This document shows positions 19,402 through 27,635 of a stretch of 64,000 nucleotides of DNA, piece by piece. This DNA comes from Immundisolibacter sp049322795 (GTDB taxonomy: Bacteria > Pseudomonadota > Gammaproteobacteria > Immundisolibacterales > Immundisolibacteraceae). The stretch spans positions 124,001 to 188,000 of the forward strand of contig JBMOQH010000019.1 in the NCBI GenBank assembly GCA_049322795.1. Direction: 5' to 3'. How positions within the stretch are numbered: position 1 is the stretch's first letter; every line of letters begins with the position of its first letter. The notes below the pieces were generated by a model. It ran no database searches and had not been told where the DNA came from. It was given only the letters and a program-made list of their open reading frames with translations. Both the position numbers and the translations under genes were made by a program.

Positions 19402-19575
19402 TCAGTGCGGCTGGTGCCTCCAGTCGGCCACCAGTCCGATCAGCTTGGCGATGCCGAGCCCCGCGGCGATCACCAGCAGGATCCCACCGAGCAGCACACC
19501 GAACGGCCCAAGCGCGAACATGACGATCACGCCACACGCGGCCAGTGCAAGCGCCAGTACGAATGCGTCGTCCAT
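19402..19575 (-). CDS. small membrane protein, two predicted spans
   Basis: A 57-residue hydrophobic protein. The sequence from residue 3 is almost continuous membrane helix with a Gly-Pro-Phe-Gly break (ALGPFGVLLGG), suggesting a helical hairpin, and ends in a basic/His tail (DWRHQPH). A strong GGAGGAGGG ribosome site seven bases before the ATG at 19573-19575 supports translation from there rather than from the ATG at 19611. I do not recognise a family. Confidence 0.6.
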   Translation of the reverse strand: MDDAFVLALALAACGVIVMFALGPFGVLLGGILLVIAAGLGIAKLIGLVADWRHQPH

Positions 19576-19806
19576 GGCAAGTCCCTCCTCCGAGGATGCA
19601 TTTGCCGGCATGGTGACGGCCGGTCGGCTCGCACCACCCCGGACGCCACAAGCTTACGCCCGATTCGAGCCGCACGCCGGCAGGACCACGAACGGCGGCG
19701 GCCGGTACAATTCAGTCCCAATGAAAGGTGACAATTCGCCGCCGGCGGCCTTGGAAACAAACCGCCCTCCCCCACAGGCGCCCACAGCGGGTTGCCAGGA
19801 ATCGTC

Positions 19807-20619
19807 ATGAACAAGCCATCCGAACCGGCCGTGCCGCAGATCGCCGACGTTCAGGGTTCGCCAGACACCCGTCGCCTGGACATCGACCGCGTTGGCATCA
19901 AGGGCATCCGTCACCCGGTGCGCATCCTCGCGCGCAGCGGCGACGACCAGCACACAGTGGCCAGCTTCAACATGTACGTGCACCTGCCCCACAACTTCAA
20001 GGGCACACACATGTCGCGCTTCGTCGAAATACTGAACGGACACGAGCACGAGATCTCGCTCGGGAGCTTTCGCCAGATGCTGCGAGAGATGTGCGAGCGC
20101 CTGGAGGCGCGCGCCGGCCACATCGAGATGAACTTCCCGTTCTTCGTCAACAAGGCGGCGCCGGTCACCGGCGTCACCAGCCTGATGGACTACCAGGTCA
20201 GCTATATCGGCGAGATCGTGCACGGCCAGGACGAGCGACTCACCGCCAGGCTGGTGGTTCCCGTCACCAGCCTGTGCCCGTGCTCGAAGAAGATTTCCGA
20301 CTACGGCGCCCACAACCAGCGCACGCACGTAACCCTGACCGCACACCTGCGCACACCGGTGTGGATCGAGGAACTGATCGAGCTGGTGGAAGCGCAGGCG
20401 TCCAGCGAGCTCTACGGCCTGCTCAAACGGCCAGACGAGAAGTTCGTCACCGAACACGCCTACGAGAACCCGAAGTTCGTCGAGGATCTCGTGCGCGACG
20501 TTGCCGGCGCGCTGAACGCCGACGAGCGCCTGGCCGGCTACGTGGTGGAAGCGGAGAACTTCGAGTCCATCCACAACCACTCCGCCTACGCACTGATCGA
20601 AAAACCAATCGCGGCCTGA
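19807..20619 (+). CDS. folE2: GTP cyclohydrolase IB (FolE2)
   Basis: Converts GTP to 7,8-dihydroneopterin triphosphate, the first step of folate synthesis, using any of several divalent metals. The 270-residue protein has the family's VTSLCPCSKKISDYGAHNQR segment (metal-binding Cys) and the closing FESIHNHSAYA. The ATG at 19807 gives the usual length; an in-frame ATG lies 15 bases upstream. The window also encodes the zinc-dependent type IA enzyme (52664-53386), so this genome has both. No Zur-like site is obvious upstream. Confidence 0.94.
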   Translation: MNKPSEPAVPQIADVQGSPDTRRLDIDRVGIKGIRHPVRILARSGDDQHTVASFNMYVHLPHNFKGTHMSRFVEILNGHEHEISLGSFRQMLREMCERLEARAGHIEMNFPFFVNKAAPVTGVTSLMDYQVSYIGEIVHGQDERLTARLVVPVTSLCPCSKKISDYGAHNQRTHVTLTAHLRTPVWIEELIELVEAQASSELYGLLKRPDEKFVTEHAYENPKFVEDLVRDVAGALNADERLAGYVVEAENFESIHNHSAYALIEKPIAA

Positions 20620-20622
20620 CGA

Positions 20623-21276
20623 TCAGTACTTGCGCTTCAGGACCAAAGTATCTTGAGCGTGCTCGATCTGTGTGCGTGACAGAAAGGACATGCCGAGCAA
20701 GACGCGGCTCGGCTGTGGCCCCTGAATCACCACGGCCCGCACGTTCGGCACGCGGATGCTGCCGACACCAACCTCGCGCAAGTTGACGGAATAGGCCTCG
20801 CTGATCCCGCTCGCGGTTTCCACCAGGCCTTTCTCGCCGGCTCGGTAGTCGATGCCCAGCCCGCGGGCGGTGGCGTCGTTCATGGCGATCGTGGTCGCGC
20901 CGGTGTCGACCAGAAAATCCACCGTCCGGCCGTTGATGGTCCCGCTGGTCAGATACATGCCTCCGTCACCGCGCGCAATGCGCACGGTTGCGGTCTGCGC
21001 ATTCGGGATGTCACCACCGGCGCGGGCGCCGAGCGGCACATCAAGGGTCAGGCCATCCACCTCGACCCGAGCCGAAGCGGCGTCGAGCGCCAGCAGACGC
21101 ACGCCTTCCGGCGTGCTCTGCCCGACCCGCAGCGTGCGGCGCACGCCATCCACCTGCAGCACAGCGCGGGAGCCGAGGACAGCCTGCAGCTCGATGAGCG
21201 GCGCTGCCGCGAGCGAACCGGACAGCAGTCCAAAGGCAAGGAGATATTTGCAGGCACGGGGCAGGCGCACTGACAC
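20623..21276 (-). CDS. exported retropepsin-like aspartic protease (clan AA)
   Basis: A 217-residue protein with an N-terminal hydrophobic export segment (YLLAFGLLSGSLAAA). It has a small beta domain to about residue 95, then a single-domain retropepsin core: FLVDTGATTIAMN carries the catalytic Asp in DTGA, and VLLGMSFLSR is the second conserved turn. Like retropepsins it must dimerise to be active. It is the third gene after rpsU and yqeY on the minus strand, 19 bases beyond yqeY. Confidence 0.8.
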   Translation of the reverse strand: MSVRLPRACKYLLAFGLLSGSLAAAPLIELQAVLGSRAVLQVDGVRRTLRVGQSTPEGVRLLALDAASARVEVDGLTLDVPLGARAGGDIPNAQTATVRIARGDGGMYLTSGTINGRTVDFLVDTGATTIAMNDATARGLGIDYRAGEKGLVETASGISEAYSVNLREVGVGSIRVPNVRAVVIQGPQPSRVLLGMSFLSRTQIEHAQDTLVLKRKY

Positions 21277-21295
21277 GGCCGGCTCTGCTGCTGTC

Positions 21296-21742
21296 TTATC
21301 CGCCGAGACGCGCCTTGACGCGCCGGCTGACGTCCGCCATGTCGGCCCGGCCCTGTACCTTGGGCCGCAACTGCGCCATCACGGCGCCCATGTCGCGGGC
21401 GGATTGCGCGCCGCTGGCGGCCAGCGCTTCGCTGATGAGCTGATCAACTTCCGCCTCGCCGAGGGCGGCCGGCAGAAATTCCTGCAGGATCGCCAGTTCG
21501 AAGCGTTCCTTGTCGGCAAGATCGGTGCGGCCGGCGGCGTCGAACTGGGCAATGGATTCGCGCCGCTGCTTGACCATCTTGTCGATCACCGCCAGCACCT
21601 GCGCGTCGTCGAGCGTGATGCGCTCATCGACTTCGCGCTGCTTGATGGCGGCGGTGATCAGTCGCAGCGTACCGAGGCGATCCCGGTCACGGGCGCGCAT
21701 GGCCGCCTTGACGTCCTCATCAAGGCGCTGCTTGAGGGACAT
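21296..21742 (-). CDS. GatB/YqeY domain protein
   Basis: A 148-residue YqeY-type protein made almost entirely of the tRNA-interacting helical tail domain of GatB, without the kinase-like part. SLKQRLDEDVKAAMRARD at the start and AILQEFLPAALGEAEV in the middle are diagnostic. Its precise role is unknown; the fold suggests tRNA binding. It follows rpsU after two bases, the usual rpsU-yqeY arrangement of many proteobacteria. Confidence 0.88.
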   Translation of the reverse strand: MSLKQRLDEDVKAAMRARDRDRLGTLRLITAAIKQREVDERITLDDAQVLAVIDKMVKQRRESIAQFDAAGRTDLADKERFELAILQEFLPAALGEAEVDQLISEALAASGAQSARDMGAVMAQLRPKVQGRADMADVSRRVKARLGG

Positions 21743-21744
21743 GC

Positions 21745-21978
21745 TCAGCCCAGACGCGCACCGCGCACGCGCCGCACGCTGCGGCCGGCGCCACGGGACA
21801 CTTTCTTCTGATGCCGCTTGACCGCCGCGGCGGCCTTGCGCTTGCGTTCCTGGGTCGGCTTTTCGTAAAACTCACGCCGGCGCGATTCCGACAGCACGCC
21901 CGCCTTCTCGCAGGTCCGCTTGAAGCGACGCAGGGCAACGTCGAAGGGCTCGTTCTCGCGCAGTTGTACGACCGGCAT
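21745..21978 (-). CDS. rpsU: 30S ribosomal protein S21
   Basis: A 77-residue, very basic protein. MPVVQLRENEPFDVALRRFK and the FYEKPTQERKRKAAAAVKR segment are unmistakable S21. The C-terminal extension (about ten residues beyond E. coli) is Arg rich. S21 sits by the anti-Shine-Dalgarno region of 16S rRNA and aids initiation. It is divergent from tsaD, as in many gammaproteobacteria, but dnaG and rpoD do not follow; yqeY does. Confidence 0.96.
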   Translation of the reverse strand: MPVVQLRENEPFDVALRRFKRTCEKAGVLSESRRREFYEKPTQERKRKAAAAVKRHQKKVSRGAGRSVRRVRGARLG

Positions 21979-22028
21979 GCAATGACCTCTGTTTGTCCCC
22001 GGGCAGCCGGGGAGGGGAAAAGTGCTAG

Positions 22029-22058
22029 ATTCTACCGGCACATGCGCCGCGGATGAAA
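22029..22058 (-). promoter_or_regulatory. candidate rpsU promoter
   Basis: On the minus strand TAGAAT (22034-22029) lies about 50 bases upstream of the rpsU start, with TTTCAT (22058-22053) 18 bases before it. The -10 matches 5 of 6 consensus bases; the -35 is moderate. Confidence 0.35.
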
Positions 22059-22120
22059 GCGTCTTTCAGTCGCTCGGCTGTACCGTATTTCGATCCCCTC
22101 TCGAAGATCTTGGTCCCCCG

Positions 22121-23155
22121 ATGCTGGTCCTGGGCATAGAAACCTCCTGCGATGAGACCGGCCTTGGCCTTTACCACAGCCGGCACGGCCTGCTCGGCCA
22201 TACCCTGCACAGCCAGGTGGCGCTGCACGCCGTGCACGGTGGCGTGGTGCCGGAACTGGCCTCGCGCGATCATCTGCGCCGCACACTGCCCCTGCTGCGT
22301 GAGCTGCTGGCCGATACCGGCCACGCGCTGGCCGACCTCGACGGCGTCGCCTACACCGCCGGCCCCGGGCTGATCGGGGCGCTGCTGGTCGGCAGCAGCA
22401 TCGGGCGCAGCCTGGCGGTCGCGCTCGACATCCCGGCGGTTGGCGTGCATCACATGGAGGCGCACCTGCTGTCGCCGCTGCTGGATGCGGCGACGCGGCC
22501 ATCGTTTCCGTTCCTGGCGCTGCTGGTCTCTGGCGGACACACGCTGCTGGCGCAGGTGGACGGCCTGGGCGCCTACACCATTCTTGGCGAATCGGTGGAC
22601 GACGCCGCCGGCGAGGCCTTCGACAAGACCGCCAAACTGCTCGGCCTGCCCTACCCCGGCGGCCCGGCGCTCGCCGCGCTGGCCGAGCACGGCCGCAGCG
22701 ACCGCTTCACCCTGCCGCGGCCGATGACCGCCAAGCCGGGCCTCGACTTCAGCTTCAGCGGCCTGAAGACGCAGGTGCGCCTGCTGGCCGAGGCACATCC
22801 CGAGCCGGAACATCGCGCCGACATCGCCCGCGCCTTCGAGGACGCCGTGGTCGACACGCTCCTGATCAAGTGCCGCCGGGCGCTGGCACAGACCGGGCTC
22901 GGCACGCTGGTGGTCGCCGGCGGCGTCAGCGCCAATCGTCACCTGCGCGCGGCACTCGACGCCGCGGCCACCCAAGACGGCTTCGCCGTGCTCTATCCGC
23001 CGCCCGCGCTGTGCACCGACAACGGCGCCATGGTGGCCTTCGCCGGCTGCCTGCGCCTCGAGGCGGGCGAGCATGCGGACCGCGACTGTGGCGCCCGCGC
23101 CCGCTGGCCGTTGACGGAGCTGACCGCGTCGTCCCGAACGGGCGTTTTGCTATAG
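22121..23155 (+). CDS. tsaD: tRNA N6-threonylcarbamoyladenosine transferase TsaD
   Basis: Transfers threonylcarbamoyl to A37 of ANN-decoding tRNAs with TsaB/TsaE. The 344-residue ASKHA-fold protein begins MLVLGIETSCDETGLGLY and has the metal-binding HHMEAHLL motif near residue 110. VSGGHT and GGVSANRHLR follow, then CTDNGAMVA near the C terminus. The ATG at 22121 is the family start; upstream in-frame codons to 22022 belong to the rpsU-tsaD promoter gap. Confidence 0.96.
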   Translation: MLVLGIETSCDETGLGLYHSRHGLLGHTLHSQVALHAVHGGVVPELASRDHLRRTLPLLRELLADTGHALADLDGVAYTAGPGLIGALLVGSSIGRSLAVALDIPAVGVHHMEAHLLSPLLDAATRPSFPFLALLVSGGHTLLAQVDGLGAYTILGESVDDAAGEAFDKTAKLLGLPYPGGPALAALAEHGRSDRFTLPRPMTAKPGLDFSFSGLKTQVRLLAEAHPEPEHRADIARAFEDAVVDTLLIKCRRALAQTGLGTLVVAGGVSANRHLRAALDAAATQDGFAVLYPPPALCTDNGAMVAFAGCLRLEAGEHADRDCGARARWPLTELTASSRTGVLL

Positions 23156-23165
23156 TCCACCGAAC

Positions 23166-24164
23166 ATGCAAAGCACCCCTGCCAACGGCCTGATCGACCC
23201 CTTCCAGCGGCGCATCGAGTACCTGCGCGTGTCGGTCACCGACCGCTGCGATCTGCGCTGCGGCTACTGCATGCCCAAGGGCTTCGACGGCTTTCACGAG
23301 CCGGACGACTGGCTCACGTTCCACGAGATCGAGCGCGTGGTCGGTGCTTTCACGCGCCTTGGCGTGCAGCGCGTTCGCCTCACCGGTGGTGAGCCACTGG
23401 TGCGCCATAACTTGCCCGACCTCGCCGCACGCCTGTCGGCGCTGCCGGGGTTGCGGGATCTGTCGCTGTCCACCAACGCGGTGCGGCTCGACAAATACGC
23501 CGCCGCGCTGAAACGCGCCGGCGTCGGACGCGTCAACGTCAGCCTGGATTCGCTCGATCCCGAACGCTTCGCGCAGATCACCGGCGGCGGCAAGCTGCAC
23601 AAGGTGCTGCGCGGTCTCGAGGCCGCGCGCGAGGCGGGCCTGGCGCCGGTCAAGATCAACATGGTGGCGATGGGTGGCGTCAACGACGACGAGATCGAGG
23701 CCATGGTCGCGTTCTGCGCCGAGCGCGACTTCACGCTGCGCCTGATCGAGACCATGCCGATGGGTGACACCGGCCGCAACGCCAGCGGGCAGTATCTCGA
23801 CCTGCAGGCCGTGCGCCGGCGTCTGGCCGAACGCTTCGAACTGATTCCGGACATCGCAACAGGTGGGGGGCCCGCGCGCTACTACCGCGTGGCCGGCTCG
23901 GGCACTCGCATCGGCTTCATCACCCCCATCTCCCAACACTTCTGCGAGACCTGCAACCGCGTGCGCCTGGCCGCTGACGGCACGCTGTACATGTGCCTAG
24001 GGCAAGACCACAGCTACGCGCTGCGCCCATTGCTGCGCGGCGGTGTCAGCGATACCGAACTCGAATCGGCCATCCGCACCGCCATCGGGCTCAAGCCCGA
24101 GCGGCACGAGTTCCGCGAGAAGCCGGAAAAAGTCATCCGCTTCATGTCGATGACCGGCGGCTGA
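23166..24164 (+). CDS. moaA: GTP 3',8-cyclase MoaA (molybdenum cofactor)
   Basis: Radical SAM enzyme for the first step of molybdopterin synthesis. The 332-residue protein has the SAM cluster Cys28, Cys32 and Cys35 (RCDLRCGYC), the LTGGEPLVR motif, and the second [4Fe-4S] site in FCETCNRVRL with a later Cys before GQDHS. The essential C-terminal Gly-Gly is present (SMTGG). It starts 10 bases after tsaD, so it may be co-transcribed. No other mo-cofactor genes are in the window. Confidence 0.95.
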   Translation: MQSTPANGLIDPFQRRIEYLRVSVTDRCDLRCGYCMPKGFDGFHEPDDWLTFHEIERVVGAFTRLGVQRVRLTGGEPLVRHNLPDLAARLSALPGLRDLSLSTNAVRLDKYAAALKRAGVGRVNVSLDSLDPERFAQITGGGKLHKVLRGLEAAREAGLAPVKINMVAMGGVNDDEIEAMVAFCAERDFTLRLIETMPMGDTGRNASGQYLDLQAVRRRLAERFELIPDIATGGGPARYYRVAGSGTRIGFITPISQHFCETCNRVRLAADGTLYMCLGQDHSYALRPLLRGGVSDTELESAIRTAIGLKPERHEFREKPEKVIRFMSMTGG

Positions 24165-24269
24165 GGGCACGAATACCCTCAGGGATGGCGAAGCGCTTCG
24201 TCGCTTCTCGGTGCCCGCCGGCGCAACCAAAGTCCATTCGGCCCGCGGGCGCACCACGCCGCCGGACAC

Positions 24270-24295
24270 GTGTGGGAGCGGCGCCCCGCCGCGAA
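24270..24295 (+). repeat. REP-like palindromic element
   Basis: The gap between moaA and recQ contains GTGTGGGAGCGGCGCC followed by CCGCCGCGAAC. The GTGGGAGCGGC-loop-GCCGCGA layout matches the REP consensus of Pseudomonas and Xanthomonas relatives: a conserved GGAGCGGC head and a GC hairpin. Only one clear copy is seen here. Confidence 0.5.
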
Positions 24296-24374
24296 CCGTC
24301 AGCAACCTGCAGCCCTTGGCTATCACCGCGCCATATTCCGCATAGCGGGTAACGCTGCGTGTCTCGCCGCTTCC

Positions 24375-26171
24375 CTACGTCGCCGCCCTGATCACCGCCA
24401 GAAACGGCTCCCCGTAGCGCTCCAGCTTGGCGGCGCCGACGCCATTGATTTGCGCCAGTTCGGCGAGCGTCTGCGGCCGCTCGGCGGCCATCTGTGCCAG
24501 CGTCGCGTCGTGAAAGATCACATAGGCCGGCACGCCGTGGGCGTCCGCCAGGCGCCGGCGCTCGGCGCGCAGTTCCTCGAACAGCCCCTGCTCGGCACTT
24601 GCGAGCACCGGCGCCGCGCCGCCCTTGCGCCGGCGCCGCTCCCGGGCCGGGCTCTCCTCGCGCAGGTAAAGGCGGTGCTCGCCGCGCAGTACCGGGCGCG
24701 CCGCCTCGGTCAGGCGCAGGCCGCCGTGGCCCTCGATGTCGACGCTCACCAGGCCGCGCGCCGCGAGCTGGCGGAACACCGACCGCCACTGCGCCGCCGA
24801 GCGCTCCCCCCCACGCCCGTACACGGCGAGCGCGTCGTGGCGCAGGCTCGCGATGCGCGGATCGTCGCCACCGCGCAGCACGTCGATCAGATACCCGACC
24901 CCGAAGCGCTGCCCGGTGCGGTACACGCACGACAGCGCGAGCTGCGCCACCTCGGTGGCGTCGGAAGTGGCGGGCGGCTCGAGGCAGTTGTCGCAGTTGC
25001 CGCAGGCTGCCGGCAGCTGCTCGCCGAAGTAGGCCAGCAGCGCCTGGCGGCGGCACTCGGTGCTCTCGGCCAGCCCCAGCAGCGCGCTGAACTTGCCCTG
25101 CTCCACGCGGCGGCGGTCCTCGGGCAGGTCACTCCCAGCCAGCAGCTGCTGGGTGTTGACCATGTCCGCGAGGCTGTAGCCCAGCCAGGCATTGGCCGGC
25201 AGTCCGTCACGCCCGGCGCGGCCGGTCTCCTGGTAATAGCCTTCGATGTTCTTGGGCAGGCCGAGGTGCGCCACGAAACGCACATCCGGCTTGTCGATGC
25301 CCATGCCAAACGCCACCGTGGCCACCATCGTGAGCCCATCCTCACGCAGAAAGCGGCGCTGGTTCGCCGCGCGCTGCTCGGCCGGCAAGCCGGCGTGGTA
25401 GATCAGCGCCGGGCGGCCGTGGTCCTCAAGCCAGGCGGCGGTTTCCTCCACCCGCCGGCGGGTCGGGCAATAGACGATGCCGCTGTCGGTGCGGTGACGG
25501 GCATCCAGAAACGCCAGCAGCTGCTCGCGCATGCCCTCGCCCTGGCGGATGTGGTAGCGGATGTTCGGCCGGTCGAAACTCGCCGTGAACACCGCCGCGC
25601 CCGCCAGCCCCAGCCGCTGAACAATGTCGCGCTGCGTCGGTCCGTCGGCGGTGGCGGTCAGCGCCAGGCGCGGCACGCCCGGAAAACGCTCGCCGAGCAC
25701 GCCAAGACCCAGATACTCGGGCCGAAAGTCGTGCCCCCACTGCGACACGCAGTGCGCCTCGTCGATGGCGATCAGCGCTACCGACACGCGCGAGAGCAGC
25801 GCCAGCGCGCGTTCGCCGACCAGCCGCTCAGGCGCGAGATAAACGACCTTCAGCCGGCCGGCGAGCAGGTCACGCTCGATCGCCGCCGCCTCGCCCGCCG
25901 GCAGACCCGAGTGCAGCGCCGCCGACGCCACGCCGAGTTCGCGCAGCGCCGCCACCTGGTCGTCCATCAGCGCGATCAGCGGCGACACCACCACGCCGAC
26001 GCCGTCCCGCACGAGCGCCGGCACCTGATAGCACAGCGACTTGCCGCCGCCAGTCGGCATGATCACCAGCGCGTCGCCGCCGCCCACCACGTGGTCGATG
26101 ATGGCCGCCTGCTGGCCGCGGAAGGCGTGGTAGCCGAATACGCGGGCGAGGATGTCGAGCGGTGCGTTCAT
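24375..26171 (-). CDS. recQ: ATP-dependent DNA helicase RecQ
   Basis: 3'-5' helicase of recombination and fork repair. The 598-residue protein has Walker A in MPTGGGKSLCYQ, the DEAH box IDEAHCVSQWGHDFRPEY, motif VI YYQETGRAGRDG and the RecQ zinc site (CRRQALLAYFGE, then CGNCDNC). A winged-helix domain and a C-terminal HRDC domain (AAERPQTLAELAQINGVG) follow. Full length for the bacterial RecQ type. Convergent with moaA. Confidence 0.96.
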   Translation of the reverse strand: MNAPLDILARVFGYHAFRGQQAAIIDHVVGGGDALVIMPTGGGKSLCYQVPALVRDGVGVVVSPLIALMDDQVAALRELGVASAALHSGLPAGEAAAIERDLLAGRLKVVYLAPERLVGERALALLSRVSVALIAIDEAHCVSQWGHDFRPEYLGLGVLGERFPGVPRLALTATADGPTQRDIVQRLGLAGAAVFTASFDRPNIRYHIRQGEGMREQLLAFLDARHRTDSGIVYCPTRRRVEETAAWLEDHGRPALIYHAGLPAEQRAANQRRFLREDGLTMVATVAFGMGIDKPDVRFVAHLGLPKNIEGYYQETGRAGRDGLPANAWLGYSLADMVNTQQLLAGSDLPEDRRRVEQGKFSALLGLAESTECRRQALLAYFGEQLPAACGNCDNCLEPPATSDATEVAQLALSCVYRTGQRFGVGYLIDVLRGGDDPRIASLRHDALAVYGRGGERSAAQWRSVFRQLAARGLVSVDIEGHGGLRLTEAARPVLRGEHRLYLREESPARERRRRKGGAAPVLASAEQGLFEELRAERRRLADAHGVPAYVIFHDATLAQMAAERPQTLAELAQINGVGAAKLERYGEPFLAVIRAAT

Positions 26172-26265
26172 GAGGCGGCGATTATCCGGCCCCGGCCGGC
26201 GAACCGGCCATCACAGGCTGCCGCAGTACGACCGGGGCGTTACCATTCGCGCTGTTGCCAGCGCC

Positions 26266-26349
26266 GCCCGGATGGCGAAACAGGTAGACGCAAGGGACTT
26301 AAAATCCCTCGGCCTTGCGGCCGTGCCGGTTCGAGCCCGGCTCCGGGCA
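26266..26349 (+). tRNA. tRNA-Leu (anticodon UAA)
   Basis: An 84-base cloverleaf: acceptor GCCCGGA pairs with TCCGGGC, and discriminator A is at 26349. The D arm is GCG...CGC, the anticodon stem AGGGA/TCCCT carries loop CTTAAAA (anticodon TAA), and a long class II variable arm GGCC-TTGC-GGCC is present. The T arm is GCCGG-TTCGAGC-CCGGC. The 3' CCA is not encoded (CAT follows), so it must be added by nucleotidyltransferase. Confidence 0.97.
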
Positions 26350-26365
26350 CATTGACGCGCGATCC

Positions 26366-26393
26366 GGCTGTCCGATCGAAAGCCCGGACAGCC
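26366..26393 (+). terminator. hairpin between tRNA-Leu and the aldolase gene
   Basis: Perfect 9-bp stem, GGCTGTCCG and CGGACAGCC with a 10-nt loop, 17 bases after the tRNA. Its position between convergent units suggests bidirectional termination. No T-tract. Confidence 0.5.
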
Positions 26394-26441
26394 ATCTCGT
26401 CACGAACCGCGCGGCGGTCCGCCCCCGCGTCGGCCGGGAAC

Positions 26442-27410
26442 TCAGGCCACGCCGAGATCCTTGAGCCGTCCGCGCAGAACATCGGCCTGCGCCGGCGGCA
26501 GGTCGCGCAGCGGCGGAATCATGTAGCCGCCCTTCAGACCGATCGCCTCGAACCAGGTCTTCACGCTCGACACGGTGCCGGCGTAGGTGTTGGTTTCGAG
26601 GATCTTCCACAGCAGGGTTTCTTCCAGCAGCAGGCGCACGCCGCTGAGTTCCATCGACTTGGCGCGCGCCTCCTCCCACTTGCCTTGCGCGGCCAGCGCC
26701 CGGTACTCGGTCACCAGGTGGCGCTTTTTGCCGTACAGGATGTAGGACAGCTCGCCCCACACGCACTGGCCGCCGCTGCGCAGCTCGTCCAGAAACACCG
26801 CTTCGGACGGGTCGCAGACCAGAAAATTGCTCGGCAGCTCGCGCCGCATGCGCAGGGTGTCGATGCGGCCGCCGGCCCCCTGCTTGACCGCCACCACGGT
26901 GTCCAGCTCAGCCAGGCGCCGCATGAGGTCGAAGCCCAGCACCCGGCCGCCGACGCCGGTGCGGTACAGACAAACCGCCAGATCGGTGTGGTCGGTGAGG
27001 TACTGGAACCAGTCGAAGATCTCGTCGTCGGTGCGCAGCTGCACCACGGGATTGATGACCTCGGCGCCCTCGAAGCCCATTTCCCCGACCGCATTCATCT
27101 TCTCGATGGCGGTGTGCACGCATGGGTCGAGGATGATGGTCCACAGGGGGATGCGGCCGCCGCCGGCATCGGCCACGATCTGGTGGAAATGCAGCCACTG
27201 CGAGGGCGTCATGTTCCAGCCTTCGGCGAAGAAGCCGCCGACAACCAGGCCCTCGATACCCATGTCGATGAAGGCGTCGATGTTCTCGCGCAGACCCTTT
27301 TCGTCGACGCGCCGGTCAGCGCCCACCGGCGTGATCGGACACATGTAGAAGCCCTTGATCTTTTCCTTGGCCCAGTCCTTGGCGCCGCTGCGGGTGAATT
27401 CGAGTTTCAT
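26442..27410 (-). CDS. dihydrodipicolinate synthase-family aldolase/hydratase
   Basis: A 322-residue class I aldolase of the DapA/NahE/PhdJ superfamily. Schiff-base lysine is Lys176 (VAVKQGAGG) and the partner tyrosine is Tyr149 (CLYRTG). The substrate loop reads GGFFAEGWNMT instead of the DapA GTTGE, so it is unlikely to be lysine-pathway DapA. Family members of this length include hydratase-aldolases that cleave hydroxybenzylidenepyruvate-type intermediates in polycyclic aromatic degradation; that role would fit this genome but is inferred. The start at 27410 excludes an unlikely upstream extension. A TetR-like palindrome lies about 130 bases upstream. Confidence 0.75.
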   Translation of the reverse strand: MKLEFTRSGAKDWAKEKIKGFYMCPITPVGADRRVDEKGLRENIDAFIDMGIEGLVVGGFFAEGWNMTPSQWLHFHQIVADAGGGRIPLWTIILDPCVHTAIEKMNAVGEMGFEGAEVINPVVQLRTDDEIFDWFQYLTDHTDLAVCLYRTGVGGRVLGFDLMRRLAELDTVVAVKQGAGGRIDTLRMRRELPSNFLVCDPSEAVFLDELRSGGQCVWGELSYILYGKKRHLVTEYRALAAQGKWEEARAKSMELSGVRLLLEETLLWKILETNTYAGTVSSVKTWFEAIGLKGGYMIPPLRDLPPAQADVLRGRLKDLGVA

Positions 27411-27538
27411 GGGTTTTTGCCTCCAGGCGGTCGGGAAGCGCAGACATTCTGCGCATCGGTTGCTGTTTATCGGGTACCCATACGGCACGCTTCGCGCCGA
27501 ACGGAAATGACAGACACCGCGGACATGCCGCAGCGTCG

Positions 27539-27552
27539 GGAACAATCGTTCA
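27539..27552. promoter_or_regulatory. TetR-type operator-like palindrome upstream of the aldolase
   Basis: GGAACAATCGTTCA shares 11 of 12 core bases with the perfect palindrome GAACGATCGTTC in front of the Rieske oxygenase gene at 40177. It lies about 130 bases upstream of the aldolase start. The rest of 27411-27635 contains no gene I can support. Confidence 0.45.
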
Positions 27553-27635
27553 AACGCGGGTGATCGAACGGCCGTACCCGGACACAGGACGGCCGAGTCA
27601 ACCCGGCGTGACGTGCCTCAAGGTTCCGGGGATGT

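Noticed and set aside
24270..27563. Plus-strand open frame of 1097 codons over recQ, tRNA-Leu and the aldolase
   Set aside because: Runs through a tRNA and antisense to two well-supported genes; starts in a REP-like element.
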